A stretch of DNA of 64,000 bases from Kineosporia sp. NBRC 101731. Its GTDB lineage: Bacteria; Actinomycetota; Actinomycetes; Actinomycetales; Kineosporiaceae. Location: NCBI RefSeq assembly GCF_030269305.1, contig NZ_BSTC01000001.1:1253467-1317466 (forward strand), given 5' to 3'. A model generated the notes under the pieces. The model had not been told where the DNA came from and did not search any database. It saw only the letters and a list, made by a program, of their open reading frames with translations. A program made the position numbers and the translations under genes. Positions within the stretch are counted from its first letter, which is position 1; each line of letters opens with the position of its first letter. This document shows, piece by piece, positions 51,753 through 62,600 of the stretch.

Positions 51753-52541
51753 TCACCCGACAGTCGGCTCGGCGTCTGCGGCGAGGGTCAGCAGGTCGTC
51801 GGCGATCCGGCCGGGATCGGCGGTGAGCATGCGCCCGCCGGATCCGTAATACCAGCTCACCCGGGTCCGGGGCAGGCCGCCGAGGGCCTCCGCGATCCCG
51901 GTACGGGTGGCGGTACCGCCACCGTCGGGGTCCGGCACACCGTCGGGCGGCACCACCGGGCAGAGCACCACCGGCACCCCGACGAGCGGGTACCAGGCGC
52001 GTGGCTCCCCGAGGAAGACGGAGTGGGCGATCGAGCGGCGCCGGGTGAGCAGGGGATCTTCGCCGTCCGCCGGATCGGAGGGGCTGTCCGGGTGGGTACT
52101 CGCCCAGAACGCCTCGAAGGTCGGGTAGCGCCAGGCCGGGCGGGTCCAGCCGCCGTCGATCAGGCAGAGGCCGGTGATGCCGTCGCGCCGGGCGGCCAGC
52201 GACAGGGCCACGTCGGCGCCCCAGCCGTGCCCGGCCACGATCGGCGAACGTGCACCGGTGTAGCCGAGCTGGTCGAGCAGGGTGGCGAGGTCGTCGGCGC
52301 TGGTGTCGGTGTCGTACCCGGTCGGCGGGGCCTCGGACCGGCCGTGACCGCGCAGGTCGACGGCGGCGATCTCGTGGCCGGCCTCGACCAGTCGCCCGGC
52401 CACCTGGCGCCACACCGTGGAGTCGGCCGACTCGCCGTGGACCAGCAGGAACGGCCGCAGCGGGGCCTCGATCCGGGCCACGGCCAGCGCCGGCCCGTCG
52501 GTCAGCTGCACCGTCTGGACCTCGCCCTGTTCGACCGGCAT
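51753..52541 (-). CDS. Alpha/beta-hydrolase fold protein
   Basis: This 262-residue protein has the oxyanion region RPFLLVHGESADSTVWRQV, then EIAAVDLRGHGRSEAPPTGY and the nucleophile-elbow position IVAGHGWGADVALSL. In the elbow the usual Ser is replaced by Trp (GHGWGAD), so haloalkane-dehalogenase-like or altered chemistry is possible. The catalytic His near the C-terminus is not obvious. The ATG at 52541 avoids overlap with trpS; a longer start at 52682 lacks conserved sequence. Function is unknown. Confidence 0.78.
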   Translation of the reverse strand: MPVEQGEVQTVQLTDGPALAVARIEAPLRPFLLVHGESADSTVWRQVAGRLVEAGHEIAAVDLRGHGRSEAPPTGYDTDTSADDLATLLDQLGYTGARSPIVAGHGWGADVALSLAARRDGITGLCLIDGGWTRPAWRYPTFEAFWASTHPDSPSDPADGEDPLLTRRRSIAHSVFLGEPRAWYPLVGVPVVLCPVVPPDGVPDPDGGGTATRTGIAEALGGLPRTRVSWYYGSGGRMLTADPGRIADDLLTLAADAEPTVG

Positions 52542-52653
52542 GTCCGCCCTGCTCTCGTGTGTGCCTTCGTCTTCACGTGCATCAGCCGCATCTGACTCGA
52601 CGACCGTAGATGATCGCGCGCCGGTCTGCCCGGCGAAGCCCGGTGCCCCGTAG

Positions 52654-54305
<1,652 letters not shown>

Positions 54306-54308
54306 CCC

Positions 54309-55508
54309 GTGAGCGAGACAACAGCGGGGACAGCGGGGAAGAGCTCGGCCGGCCTGCTCGAGCGGGCCAAGGGGTCGGTGCCGTGGCGGGCCTGGCAGCG
54401 GTACGGCAACGCCCGCGGCGGTGTGCTCGCGGGCGGGATGGCCTACGCGGCGTTCTTCTCGATCTTCCCGGCCCTGGCGGTCGGCTTCACCGTGTTCGGG
54501 CTGATCGTCGGCGACGACAAGCCGATGCAGCGCCGGGTGGTCGACGCGGTGAACGACGGCGTCGGCACCGTGGTCATCAGCCCGGTGGGCGGCAGCGGAG
54601 GCATCGTCTCGATCGACACGCTGACCAGCTCCAGCCAGCTCACCATCGCCGGCATCATCGGTCTGGTCGGTTTCCTCTTCACCGGCCTGGGCTGGCTCGA
54701 CGCCATGCGGGAGGGCATGCGGGCGATGTTCGGTCAGCTCAAGCTGGAGCGGAACCTCGTCATCTCGAAGGCCCGCGACCTCGGCGTGCTGGTCAGCCTC
54801 GGCCTGATGATGCTGGTCTCCGCGGTGGCGGGCATCTTCGTCAGCGCGTCCACCGGCGTCCTGCTCGGCTGGATCGGTGTGGACGAGGGTTCGGCCATCG
54901 GCCGGGTGGTCCTCGGCATCGTCGGCACCCTGCTCGTGCTGGGCGTCGACACCCTGATCTTCATGCTGCTGTTCCGCCTGCTCTCCGGCGTGAAGCTGCC
55001 CAACCACGACCTGTGGGACGCCGCCCTGTTCGGCGGTATCGGCCTGGGCGTGCTGAAGCTGCTCTCCGGGGTGCTGCTGAACGGGGCCACGAACAACAAG
55101 TTCCTGGCCACCGCCGGCGTCGCCCTGATCCTGCTGGTCTGGCTGAACCTGGTCTGCCGCCTCACGCTGGTCGCGGCGGCCTGGGGGGCCACGATCGCGA
55201 TCGACCGCGGGCACCTCGCCGACACCGCCCCCACCCCGGAGGCGACCCTCACCGTCACCCGCACGCGGGCCGGTACCGCCACGTCCACCCGCCCCGCGGC
55301 GTCCACCAACCCGGCCGCCGCCGGCCGGCGCACCGCGGCCCCGATGCCTCCGGCGCAGTACTCACCGGTCGTGAGTCCTCGCGCGGCCGACCGGGTCTCG
55401 GTCGCGGCCGGGGCTGTGCTGGGTGCCGCCGGTCTGGTCGCCGCCCGCTCCGCGGTGGGAGCGGTGAAGTCGGTCGGCAGTGTTCTGCGCCGCCACGACG
55501 ACGACTGA
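54309..55508 (+). CDS. YihY/BrkB-family membrane protein
   Basis: This 399-residue protein has six membrane helices between about 35 and 295. Typical segments are RGGVLAGGMAYAAFFSIFPA, ITIAGIIGLVGFLF-like GLGWLDAMREGMRAMFG, ARDLGVLVSLGLMMLV and KLPNHDLWDAALFGGIGLGV. The C-terminal 100 residues are a disordered Thr/Ala-rich cytoplasmic tail. Family members were once called ribonuclease BN, which is not correct for this family; the function is unknown. The GTG start lies 3 bases after the 2H gene, so trpS, 2H and YihY form one operon. Confidence 0.92.
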   Translation: MSETTAGTAGKSSAGLLERAKGSVPWRAWQRYGNARGGVLAGGMAYAAFFSIFPALAVGFTVFGLIVGDDKPMQRRVVDAVNDGVGTVVISPVGGSGGIVSIDTLTSSSQLTIAGIIGLVGFLFTGLGWLDAMREGMRAMFGQLKLERNLVISKARDLGVLVSLGLMMLVSAVAGIFVSASTGVLLGWIGVDEGSAIGRVVLGIVGTLLVLGVDTLIFMLLFRLLSGVKLPNHDLWDAALFGGIGLGVLKLLSGVLLNGATNNKFLATAGVALILLVWLNLVCRLTLVAAAWGATIAIDRGHLADTAPTPEATLTVTRTRAGTATSTRPAASTNPAAAGRRTAAPMPPAQYSPVVSPRAADRVSVAAGAVLGAAGLVAARSAVGAVKSVGSVLRRHDDD

Positions 55509-55517
55509 AACCAAGAA

Positions 55518-55549
55518 CACCATGGTGGACGTCGACGTCCACCATGGTG
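55518..55549. terminator. 32-bp perfect palindrome between convergent genes
   Basis: CACCATGGTGGACGTC is followed at once by its reverse complement GACGTCCACCATGGTG. There is no loop and no U-tract. It lies between the convergent yihY and carboxypeptidase stops, so a bidirectional terminator is the simplest reading. Confidence 0.75.
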
Positions 55550-55556
55550 CGTGGGT

Positions 55557-56861
55557 TCAGTAGAGGTGCCGGGAGTCGCGCTGCCGGCGACGCACCTTGC
55601 GGGCGCGTGAACGCCGGCTGTTCGCGAGGACGGGGCGCAGGCCGAAGGCCGTCGCCACGAGCAGCAGTGCGAGGGTGAGGACGAGCGGCCAGAAGCGGGT
55701 CATGGGCTGGGTGGCGCCGACGGCGTTCGCTGCGGGTAGAGCCGCCTTGAGCCGGCCGGAAGCGGCCCCGTCGACAGCCCCGTTGACCGTGCCGTCCACC
55801 GCGTCGGTGTCGGGTGAATCCGTCGCCTGCGCCGCCGAGACGTCGATACCGGGGCCCGTCATCGCGCTCAGCTCACCGGGTTCCACGAGACGGCCGACCG
55901 GGTTGGCCTTCTGGCCGTAGGTGAAGGCCCACTTCAGCAGGTCACCGCTGGGGGTGAAGACCGGGCCGTCGGAGCGCAGGACCACCGCGATGTAGTGGTG
56001 GCCCTGGTGCGCCGCGGCGGCCACGTTCGTGCTGCCGGCCTTGGTGGTGTAGCCGTTCTTGACGCCCATCACCCCGGGCAGATAGCCGAGCAGCCGGTTG
56101 TGGTTCTGGATCTGATAGTGCTTCCGCTTGGCGCCCAGTGACTTTCCCTTGTTCGGGAAGGCGTACGACGGGGTCACCATGATCTTGGCCAGCGTCTCGT
56201 TCTGCAGCGCGGCGGTACCGGCCAGCGCCAGGTCATAGGCGCTGCTCACCTGGCCCTTGGCGTCGAGACCGCTGGTGTTGCGCACGACGGTGTCGAACGC
56301 CCCGAGCGCGTTCGCCTCGGCCTGGATCTGCGTGACCGCCGCGGCCTGGCCCCCGATCAGGTTGCTCAGGGCGTTGGCCGTGTCGTTGCCACTGGCCATC
56401 AGCAGGCCGTGGAACAGGTCGTCCACCGTGTATTTCGAGCCCTTGACGATGCCGACGCGGGTGCCCTCGATCGCCTCGTCCTCCTCCCGGCCCGTGTAGA
56501 CCTGGTCCGGCTCGAGCTGGGGCTCGATGGTCAGGGAGGTGAAGAGCTTCAGGGTGGAGGCCGGCCGCAGCGGCACGTGCACGTTCTTCGCGGCCAGGAT
56601 CTCCCGGCTGTCCAGGTCGGCGACCAGCCAGGCGGCGGCCTTGACCTTCGGTGGGGCCTTGACCCCGTCCGGCAGGTCGGTCAGCGTCTTGGTGCTGATC
56701 AGGGCTTCACCGCCGACCCAGGAGACCGCCTGGGGCAGGACGAAATCGTCTTTCTTGTCCTTGGTGGGCACCGCCTGGGCCGTGCCGGCTGCACCCAGGG
56801 TGAGAGCGGTGACGGCGGTGACAGCAGAGACGATCCGGAGCACGCGGTGAGAACTGGACAT
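55557..56861 (-). CDS. dacC: D-alanyl-D-alanine carboxypeptidase (PBP5-like)
   Basis: This 434-residue enzyme trims D-Ala from peptidoglycan stem peptides. A signal peptide (VLRIVSAVTAVTALTLGAAG, cleavage near AQA) opens it. The catalytic set is SxxK in PASTLKLF (about 101), SGN in LLMASGNDTANAL and the KTG-type motif MGVKNGYTTKAG, with Asn in place of the usual Thr. A second membrane helix (FWPLVLTLALLLVATAFGL) and a basic tail anchor the C-terminus. The ATG at 56861 precedes the signal peptide directly. The gene symbol is by family only. Confidence 0.93.
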   Translation of the reverse strand: MSSSHRVLRIVSAVTAVTALTLGAAGTAQAVPTKDKKDDFVLPQAVSWVGGEALISTKTLTDLPDGVKAPPKVKAAAWLVADLDSREILAAKNVHVPLRPASTLKLFTSLTIEPQLEPDQVYTGREEDEAIEGTRVGIVKGSKYTVDDLFHGLLMASGNDTANALSNLIGGQAAAVTQIQAEANALGAFDTVVRNTSGLDAKGQVSSAYDLALAGTAALQNETLAKIMVTPSYAFPNKGKSLGAKRKHYQIQNHNRLLGYLPGVMGVKNGYTTKAGSTNVAAAAHQGHHYIAVVLRSDGPVFTPSGDLLKWAFTYGQKANPVGRLVEPGELSAMTGPGIDVSAAQATDSPDTDAVDGTVNGAVDGAASGRLKAALPAANAVGATQPMTRFWPLVLTLALLLVATAFGLRPVLANSRRSRARKVRRRQRDSRHLY

Positions 56862-56944
56862 CGTGTTTCGAGCGTACCCGGCGCCTGTGGGGGGTTCACA
56901 AGGAACGGACGACGCCCGGGGCACGCCGTCACCGGGTGGGCGGG

Positions 56945-58222
56945 TCAGGAAGCGGCTACCGCCCGCACCCGCAACACGCTGCGGTAGTGCTCGATCAGCT
57001 CGTCGCCCAGCAGTTCCCAGGTGTTGCGCTGCACGCCGACCCGGCCGGCCGCGCCCATCCAGCGGCGCTGTTCCGGGTCGGTGGCCAGGGCCTGGACGCA
57101 GCCTCGCAGGTCGGTGTCGTCCTCGGGAGCGTAGAGCAGGCCGTTCGTGCCCGGGGTGACCAGGTCGAGCGGTCCACCGGCAGCCGGGGCCACCACGGGC
57201 ACGCCGCTGGCCATGGCCTCCTGGAGGGTCTGCCCGAAGGTCTCGGAGGTGCCGGTGTGCACGAACACGTCGAGCGCGGCGAAGGTGTCGGCCAGGTCAT
57301 CGCCGTCGCGCCAGCCGAGGAAGGTGGCGCCCGGCAGGCTGCGCTCCAGGGCCTTGCGGTGCGGGCCGTCGCCGGCGATCACCAGGCGCACGTTCTCCAG
57401 GCCGTTGAGCGCGGCCAGACGCTGCACCCGCTTCTCGGTAGCCAGGCGGCCGACGTAACCGACCAGCACCTCACCGTTCGGGGCGAGCCGCTGCCGCAGT
57501 TCCTGCACGGCCGGGGTCTCGCGGCGGCCGGGGTGGAACCGGTCGCTGTCCACACCGCGCTGCCACAGGGCCAGGCGCGGCACCGTGTGGGCGCGCAGTT
57601 CGTCCATCGCCGAGCTCGAGGGCGCCAGCGTGAGGTCGGCCTGGGTGTGGATGCGCCGCACCCAGCGCCAGGCCGTGCTCGCCAGTTTGCCCAGGTGGTG
57701 ACGCTCGGCGAAGGCCGGCACGTCGGTCTGGAAGACCGCGACCGTCGGCACCCCGAGCTGTCCGGCCGCGGTCACTCCGACGGCGCCCAGGACGAAGGGG
57801 GAGGCGAGGTGCACGATGTCCGGGCGGAACGCCGAGAGCGTGCGCAGCACCTTGGAGCTGGGCATGCCGACGGGGAACTGCCGGTAGTTGAAGGAGGGCA
57901 CCGAGACCACCGGGAACCCGGCGAAACTCGTCGGGGCCGGGCCGGGGCAGATGACGACGGCCTCGTGGCCGTGGGCGCGCAGGTGCTCGAGCACCCGGCA
58001 GACGCTGTTGGTCACGCCGTTGCCGGTGGGAAGGAACGACTCGGCGACGATCGCGACCCGCAGGGAACGGTCCGGTCGGCCGTTCACGGAGAGGGAGGAA
58101 GCGGCCGGCGGCGTGACCTCCGCCGCGGGCAGTCCCGGACGCAGGATCGGCTGCATCGGCCGCACGCTCTGACGCAACAGGCCCAGCTCGCTGCCGGACC
58201 CCACCACAGACATTCGCTGCAT
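56945..58222 (-). CDS. Glycosyltransferase family 4 (GDP-mannose-dependent type)
   Basis: This 425-residue enzyme has a GT-B fold. The N-terminal domain starts RVAIVAESFLPTGNGVTNSV, a signature of the MgtA/PimB-like alpha-mannosyltransferases, and continues IVHLASPFVLGAVG. The nucleotide-binding domain shows VGYVGRLATEKRVQRLAAL, VIAGDGPHRKALE and the E-x7-E motif region TGTSETFGQTLQEAMASGVP. A mannolipid or glycolipid acceptor is likely from the family. The first 55 residues are non-conserved; later starts are possible. Divergent from the GDP-mannose pyrophosphorylase gene, which supplies its probable donor. Confidence 0.88.
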   Translation of the reverse strand: MQRMSVVGSGSELGLLRQSVRPMQPILRPGLPAAEVTPPAASSLSVNGRPDRSLRVAIVAESFLPTGNGVTNSVCRVLEHLRAHGHEAVVICPGPAPTSFAGFPVVSVPSFNYRQFPVGMPSSKVLRTLSAFRPDIVHLASPFVLGAVGVTAAGQLGVPTVAVFQTDVPAFAERHHLGKLASTAWRWVRRIHTQADLTLAPSSSAMDELRAHTVPRLALWQRGVDSDRFHPGRRETPAVQELRQRLAPNGEVLVGYVGRLATEKRVQRLAALNGLENVRLVIAGDGPHRKALERSLPGATFLGWRDGDDLADTFAALDVFVHTGTSETFGQTLQEAMASGVPVVAPAAGGPLDLVTPGTNGLLYAPEDDTDLRGCVQALATDPEQRRWMGAAGRVGVQRNTWELLGDELIEHYRSVLRVRAVAAS

Positions 58223-58405
58223 GGGCCACAGCGTGGGCCGACCGGGTGAGCGTCAGGGAAGCGGCGGTGGTGTCGCAGGTGAACAGCGACCGGCGAGGGG
58301 TTGGCTACCGCTACTGGGTTGCTACTGGGTGAGGTCCGGCTCATCCGGGGGCTATTCCGCTGAGTTCGGTACAGAGAGGTTGCCCGGGGCCCTACGGTGG
58401 GGCGG

Positions 58406-59533
58406 GTGACTGAGCTAGCACCTGAATCGTCGGCCGCCCTGCCCGGGTTCTGGGCCATCGTGCCCGCTGGCGGGGCCGGCACCCGGTTGTGGCCACTGTC
58501 CCGCCAGGCCCGGCCCAAGTTCCTGCTCGACCTCACCGGTTCGGGCCGCACCCTGCTGCAGCAGACCTGGGACCGGCTCGTACCGCTCGCCGGGGCGGGT
58601 GGGGTCGCCGTGGTCACCGGTGCCGCGCACGCCGAGGCGGTCATCGAGCAGCTGCCCGGCCTGCTCGAGGCCAACCTGCTGACCGAGCCGACGCCGCGTG
58701 ACTCCGCCGCCGCGATCTGCCTCGCCGCTGCCGTCATCATGCAGCGCGACCCCGACGCCGTGGTCGGCTCGTTCGCGGCCGACCACGTGATCCGCAACGC
58801 CCCCGGCTTCGAGGCCGCGGTGGCCGACGCCGTGGCCGCCGCCCGGCACGGCGAGATCGTCACCCTGGGCATCGAGCCCGACCACGCGTCCACCGCGTTC
58901 GGATACATCAAGGTCGGCGAGGCCCTCGGCCTGGAGGGCGCGTCGTCGGCCCACCGGGTGGAGCGATTCGTCGAGAAGCCCGACGCCGACACCGCCGCCC
59001 ACTACCTCGAAGAGGGCGGGTACCGCTGGAACGCGGGCATGTTCGTGGCCCGGGCCGACGTGCTGATGGCCGAGCTGGAGCGCAACCGCCCGGAGCTGTA
59101 CGCCGGGGTACGCCGCATCGCCGCGGTCTGGGACACCGACGAGCGCCAGGCCCTGGTCGACGAGGTCTGGCCGCAGCTGGAGAAGGTCGCGATCGACTAC
59201 GCCATCGCCGAGCCCGCGGCCGAGGCCGGCCGGGTCGCCGTGGTGCCCGCCACCCTGGGCTGGGACGACATCGGTGACTGGGCCTCGCTGGCCGCCCTGC
59301 TGCCGGGCGACGCCGCGCTCAAGGTCGTGGGTGACGCCGCGCAGGTACTCGACGTGGACTCCTCCGGCATCGCGGTGCCGGCCGGGGAACGGCTCGTCGC
59401 CGTGCTCGGCCTGAAAGACGTCGTGGTCATCGACACCCCCTCCGCCGTGCTCGTCACCACCCGCGAATGGGCCCAGGACGTCAAGAAGGTCGTCGAGACC
59501 CTGACCCAGCTCGGGCGGCACGACCTGCGCTGA
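58406..59533 (+). CDS. manC: Mannose-1-phosphate guanylyltransferase
   Basis: This 375-residue enzyme makes GDP-mannose from GTP and mannose-1-phosphate. The pyrophosphorylase motif is PAGGAGTRLWPLSRQARPKF (about 16-35), followed by TPRDSAAAICLAA and the sugar-phosphate-binding FVEKPDADTA. The last 80 residues form the beta-helix end (VAVVPATLGWDDIGDWASLA). There is no fused isomerase domain; manA is encoded separately at 50377. A GTG at 58397 is an alternative start. Confidence 0.95.
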   Translation: MTELAPESSAALPGFWAIVPAGGAGTRLWPLSRQARPKFLLDLTGSGRTLLQQTWDRLVPLAGAGGVAVVTGAAHAEAVIEQLPGLLEANLLTEPTPRDSAAAICLAAAVIMQRDPDAVVGSFAADHVIRNAPGFEAAVADAVAAARHGEIVTLGIEPDHASTAFGYIKVGEALGLEGASSAHRVERFVEKPDADTAAHYLEEGGYRWNAGMFVARADVLMAELERNRPELYAGVRRIAAVWDTDERQALVDEVWPQLEKVAIDYAIAEPAAEAGRVAVVPATLGWDDIGDWASLAALLPGDAALKVVGDAAQVLDVDSSGIAVPAGERLVAVLGLKDVVVIDTPSAVLVTTREWAQDVKKVVETLTQLGRHDLR

Positions 59534-59573
59534 TATGAGCTAATACGGGAGTTGGCCAACTCCTGGGAGCGGC

Positions 59574-60293
59574 ATGTCGTCACGCAGGGCCCGCAACGAT
59601 CCGGCGCAGTACGACGACCTCACCGACGAATGGTGGCGTCCGCACGGAAGGTTCGCGGCCCTGCACTGGCTGGCCCGCGCCCGGGCCGGCCTGATCCCGG
59701 ACCCGCCGAGCGAGGGCGCCCCGCTGCTCGACATCGCGTGCGGTGCCGGTTTGCTGCAGCCGCACCTCACCGGCCGGCTGTCGGGCTGGGCGCACACCGG
59801 CATCGACCTGTCGCTGCTGTCGTTGCGGCAGGCCCGGGTGCGCGGGGTGCGGGTGCTGGCGGCCGACGCCGCCCGGCTGCCGTTCGCCGACAACACGTTC
59901 GAGTGTGTGGTGGCCGGTGAGGTGCTCGAGCACCTCACCGATCTGCCGGCCGCCGTGGCCGAGATCAGCCGCGTGCTGGCGCCCGGCGGCACGCTCGTCG
60001 TCGACACCCTGAACGACACCCTCCTGTGCCGGGTCGCCCTGGTGCGCATCGCCGAGCGTCTGCCCGGGGGCCCGCCGCCCGGTATCCACGACCCGGACCT
60101 GCTGGTCCCGCCCGATCGGCTCGGCGAACTGCTGGCCCGCCACGGAGTGCGACTGCGGCCGCCGACCGGTCTGCGCCCGGCGATCGGGGAGTACCTCGCC
60201 TGGCTGACCCGTCGCCGCGACGACGTGACCATGCTGACGACCCGTTCGGTGGCCATGGTCTACCAGGCAACCGCGATCAAGGAGTCTGTGTGA
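59574..60293 (+). CDS. SAM-dependent methyltransferase (UbiG/class I) paired with type III PKS
   Basis: This 239-residue enzyme has the class I SAM fold: motif I LLDIACGAGLLQPHL (about 51), the acidic residue in HTGIDLSLLSLRQARV, and motif IV-like CVVAGEVLEHL with LAPGGTLVVDTLN. The layout resembles UbiG-type O-methyltransferases. Its stop overlaps the GTG of a type III polyketide synthase gene, so the pair is co-translated. It probably methylates the product of that synthase, as in alkylresorcinol or alkylpyrone pathways; that is inferred. Confidence 0.88.
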   Translation: MSSRRARNDPAQYDDLTDEWWRPHGRFAALHWLARARAGLIPDPPSEGAPLLDIACGAGLLQPHLTGRLSGWAHTGIDLSLLSLRQARVRGVRVLAADAARLPFADNTFECVVAGEVLEHLTDLPAAVAEISRVLAPGGTLVVDTLNDTLLCRVALVRIAERLPGGPPPGIHDPDLLVPPDRLGELLARHGVRLRPPTGLRPAIGEYLAWLTRRRDDVTMLTTRSVAMVYQATAIKESV

Positions 60294-61357
60294 GAGACCT
60301 TCTGGGGCATCGTGCGGTGATCACCGGCCAGAGCCAGGCAGTTCCGCAGCCCATTGCCCAGAAAGAATTGTGGGATGACGTTTTCTCGCCTCGATTGGGG
60401 GGAGACCGGGTCGCCCGGCAGATCTTCCTGCGGGCCGGCATCACCACCCGGCACGCGGCCGTCGACCCCCGCGAGACCGATGTCAGCGGCTGGAGCACCG
60501 GTGACCGGATGCGTCGCTACGTCACCGAGGGCCAGGCTCTCGGGAGCGCCGCCGCAGCAGCTGCGCTCGCCGAGGCAGGACTGGACGCGTCCCGGATCGG
60601 GCTCTTCGTGGTGGTGTCCTGCACCGGCTACGCCACCCCCGGGCTGGACATCCGGATCGCCGAGCAACTGGGCATGGGGTTGGACACCCGCCGGTTGCTG
60701 GTGGGCCACATGGGTTGTTACGCCGCCGTGCCCGGGCTCCAGGCCGCCGCCGACTTCGTGCGGGCCCAGGGCCTGCCCGCACTGTTGCTGTGCGTCGAGC
60801 TGCCGACCCTGCACATGCAGAAGTCCGACGACCCCTCCGACCTGCAGACCGTGGTGTCGCACGCGCTGTTCGCCGACGCCGCGGCCGCCCTGGTGATCGA
60901 ACCGGACGCCCCGGCCGGCCTGGAACTGCTGCACACCACCGCTGTGACCGTCCCCGGCACCGAGGAGCTGATGACCTGGGACGTCACCGCCCACGGCTTC
61001 CGGATGGGTCTGTCGCCCAAGGTTCCGGACGTGCTGGCCGGGCAGGTGGAGGACGCCGTCACCGGCCTGGTCTCCGGATTCGGCCATTCGGTGGACGACG
61101 TGGCCGGGTGGGCCGTCCACCCCGGCGGGCGCCGGATCGTCGATGTCGTCGCCGAACGGTTACGGCTCGGCGACGACCAGGTCGCCGAAAGCCGGGCCGT
61201 TCTCGACCAGTACGGCAACTGCTCCTCGCCCACCGTGCTGATGGTGCTGGGAGCGATCCGGCGGCAGCGCCTGCTCAGAGCCGGGGAGCCGCTCGTGGCC
61301 ATGTCTTTCGGGCCCGGACTGACTTTGTGCAGCGCCCTGCTGAGAACGGTGTGTTAA
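60290..61357 (+). CDS. Type III polyketide synthase
   Basis: This 355-residue chalcone-synthase-family enzyme condenses an acyl starter with malonyl-CoA units. The catalytic triad is visible: Cys in GHMGCYAAVPGL (about 145), His in WAVHPGGRRIVD (about 282) and Asn in QYGNCSSPTVLM (about 315). The C-terminal GPGLTLCSALL is the family GFGPG-like loop. Small or long acyl starters cannot be told apart by eye. The GTG start overlaps the methyltransferase stop. A short two-gene biosynthetic unit results, with no acyl-activating enzyme adjacent. Confidence 0.94.
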   Translation: MRDLLGHRAVITGQSQAVPQPIAQKELWDDVFSPRLGGDRVARQIFLRAGITTRHAAVDPRETDVSGWSTGDRMRRYVTEGQALGSAAAAAALAEAGLDASRIGLFVVVSCTGYATPGLDIRIAEQLGMGLDTRRLLVGHMGCYAAVPGLQAAADFVRAQGLPALLLCVELPTLHMQKSDDPSDLQTVVSHALFADAAAALVIEPDAPAGLELLHTTAVTVPGTEELMTWDVTAHGFRMGLSPKVPDVLAGQVEDAVTGLVSGFGHSVDDVAGWAVHPGGRRIVDVVAERLRLGDDQVAESRAVLDQYGNCSSPTVLMVLGAIRRQRLLRAGEPLVAMSFGPGLTLCSALLRTVC

Positions 61358-61421
61358 ATACTTGTTGGTCCACCATTCGGGTGCCAGGGATCACACCACG
61401 CAGGTCTATGCTCGCGGGATC

Positions 61422-62600
61422 GTGAACATTCCCGAGGTTGCTTCCCTGGTAGCGGCGTACGCCGACGAGCTGATCGACGTCCGGCGCGACATCCACGCGC
61501 ATCCGGAACTCGGATTTCAGGAGTTCCGTACCACCGGGCTGGTGTTCGACCGGCTGGCGAAGGCCGGCCTCGAACCCCGGCGGCTGAACAGCGGCACCGG
61601 GCTCTGGTGCGACATCGGCACGGGCCGGCGCACCATCGTGCTGCGCGCCGACCTCGACGCACTGCCGATGATCGACAGCTGCGGGCGGCCCTGGGCGTCC
61701 ACCCACGAGGGCGCCACCCACGCCTGCGGTCACGACGTGCACACCACCGGTCTGCTCGGCGCCGCGCTCGCGCTCGCCGACCTGCACGAGCGCACGCCGC
61801 TGCCCGGCCGGGTGCGGCTGATCTTCCAGCCCGCCGAGGAGAAGATGCCCGGCGGCGCCCTGAAGGTGCTCGGCGAAGGACTTCTCGACGACGCGACCCG
61901 GGCCTACGGCCTGCACTGCGACCCGCACACCGACGTCGGCCACATCGGCTCCCGGGTCGGCGCGATCACCGCGGCCGCCGACCACGTCAGCGTCACTCTC
62001 ACCGGTCACGGCGGGCACACGTCCCGCCCGCACCTCACCGAAGACGTCATCTTCGCGCTCGCCGCGGTCGTCACCGGTGTTCCCGCTGCCCTCTCGCGCC
62101 GGCTCGACCCGAGGTCCGGGGCGAGCATGGTCTGGGGCCGCATCAACGCCGGCGTGGCGATGAACGCGATCCCCAGCGCCGGTGAGGTGGCCGGCACGTT
62201 CCGCTGCCTCGACAGTGCGGTCTGGACCGTCGCCAGTTCGGTCATCACCGAGACCATCCACGCGATCGTGCAGCCCTACGGGGTCAAGGCCGAGGTCAAC
62301 TACCAGCGCGGGGTGCCCCCCACGGTCAACGACGCCGATGCCGTGGCGATCGCCGAGGCCAGCATCAAGGCCGAGCTGGGGGCCGACGCGCTGCAGCTGA
62401 CCCCGCAGAGCCTCGGCGGCGAGGACTTCGCCTGGATCCTGGAGAAGGTGCCCGGCGCGATGGTCCGGCTCGGCACCCGCACGCCGGGCGGCACGACCTT
62501 CGACCTCCACCGGCCCGACTTCGACGTGGACGAGCGGGCCGTGTCGGTCGCGTCGACGTTCCTGGCGTCGGTGGCGGTGCGGGATCTGTTCGGAGGGTAG
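61422..62600 (+). CDS. M20-family amidohydrolase (second copy)
   Basis: This 392-residue enzyme has M20D metal ligands: THACGHDVHTTGLLG (about 97-111), RLIFQPAEEKMPGG, AYGLHCDPHTDVGH and SLGGEDFAWILEK near the end. The N-terminus DVRRDIHAHPELGFQEFRTT is conserved. It differs clearly from the copy at 39787, so the two may have different substrates. The GTG at 61422 gives the family N-terminus; an in-frame start at 61362 adds a non-conserved lead. It begins 64 bases after the polyketide synthase. Confidence 0.9.
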   Translation: MNIPEVASLVAAYADELIDVRRDIHAHPELGFQEFRTTGLVFDRLAKAGLEPRRLNSGTGLWCDIGTGRRTIVLRADLDALPMIDSCGRPWASTHEGATHACGHDVHTTGLLGAALALADLHERTPLPGRVRLIFQPAEEKMPGGALKVLGEGLLDDATRAYGLHCDPHTDVGHIGSRVGAITAAADHVSVTLTGHGGHTSRPHLTEDVIFALAAVVTGVPAALSRRLDPRSGASMVWGRINAGVAMNAIPSAGEVAGTFRCLDSAVWTVASSVITETIHAIVQPYGVKAEVNYQRGVPPTVNDADAVAIAEASIKAELGADALQLTPQSLGGEDFAWILEKVPGAMVRLGTRTPGGTTFDLHRPDFDVDERAVSVASTFLASVAVRDLFGG

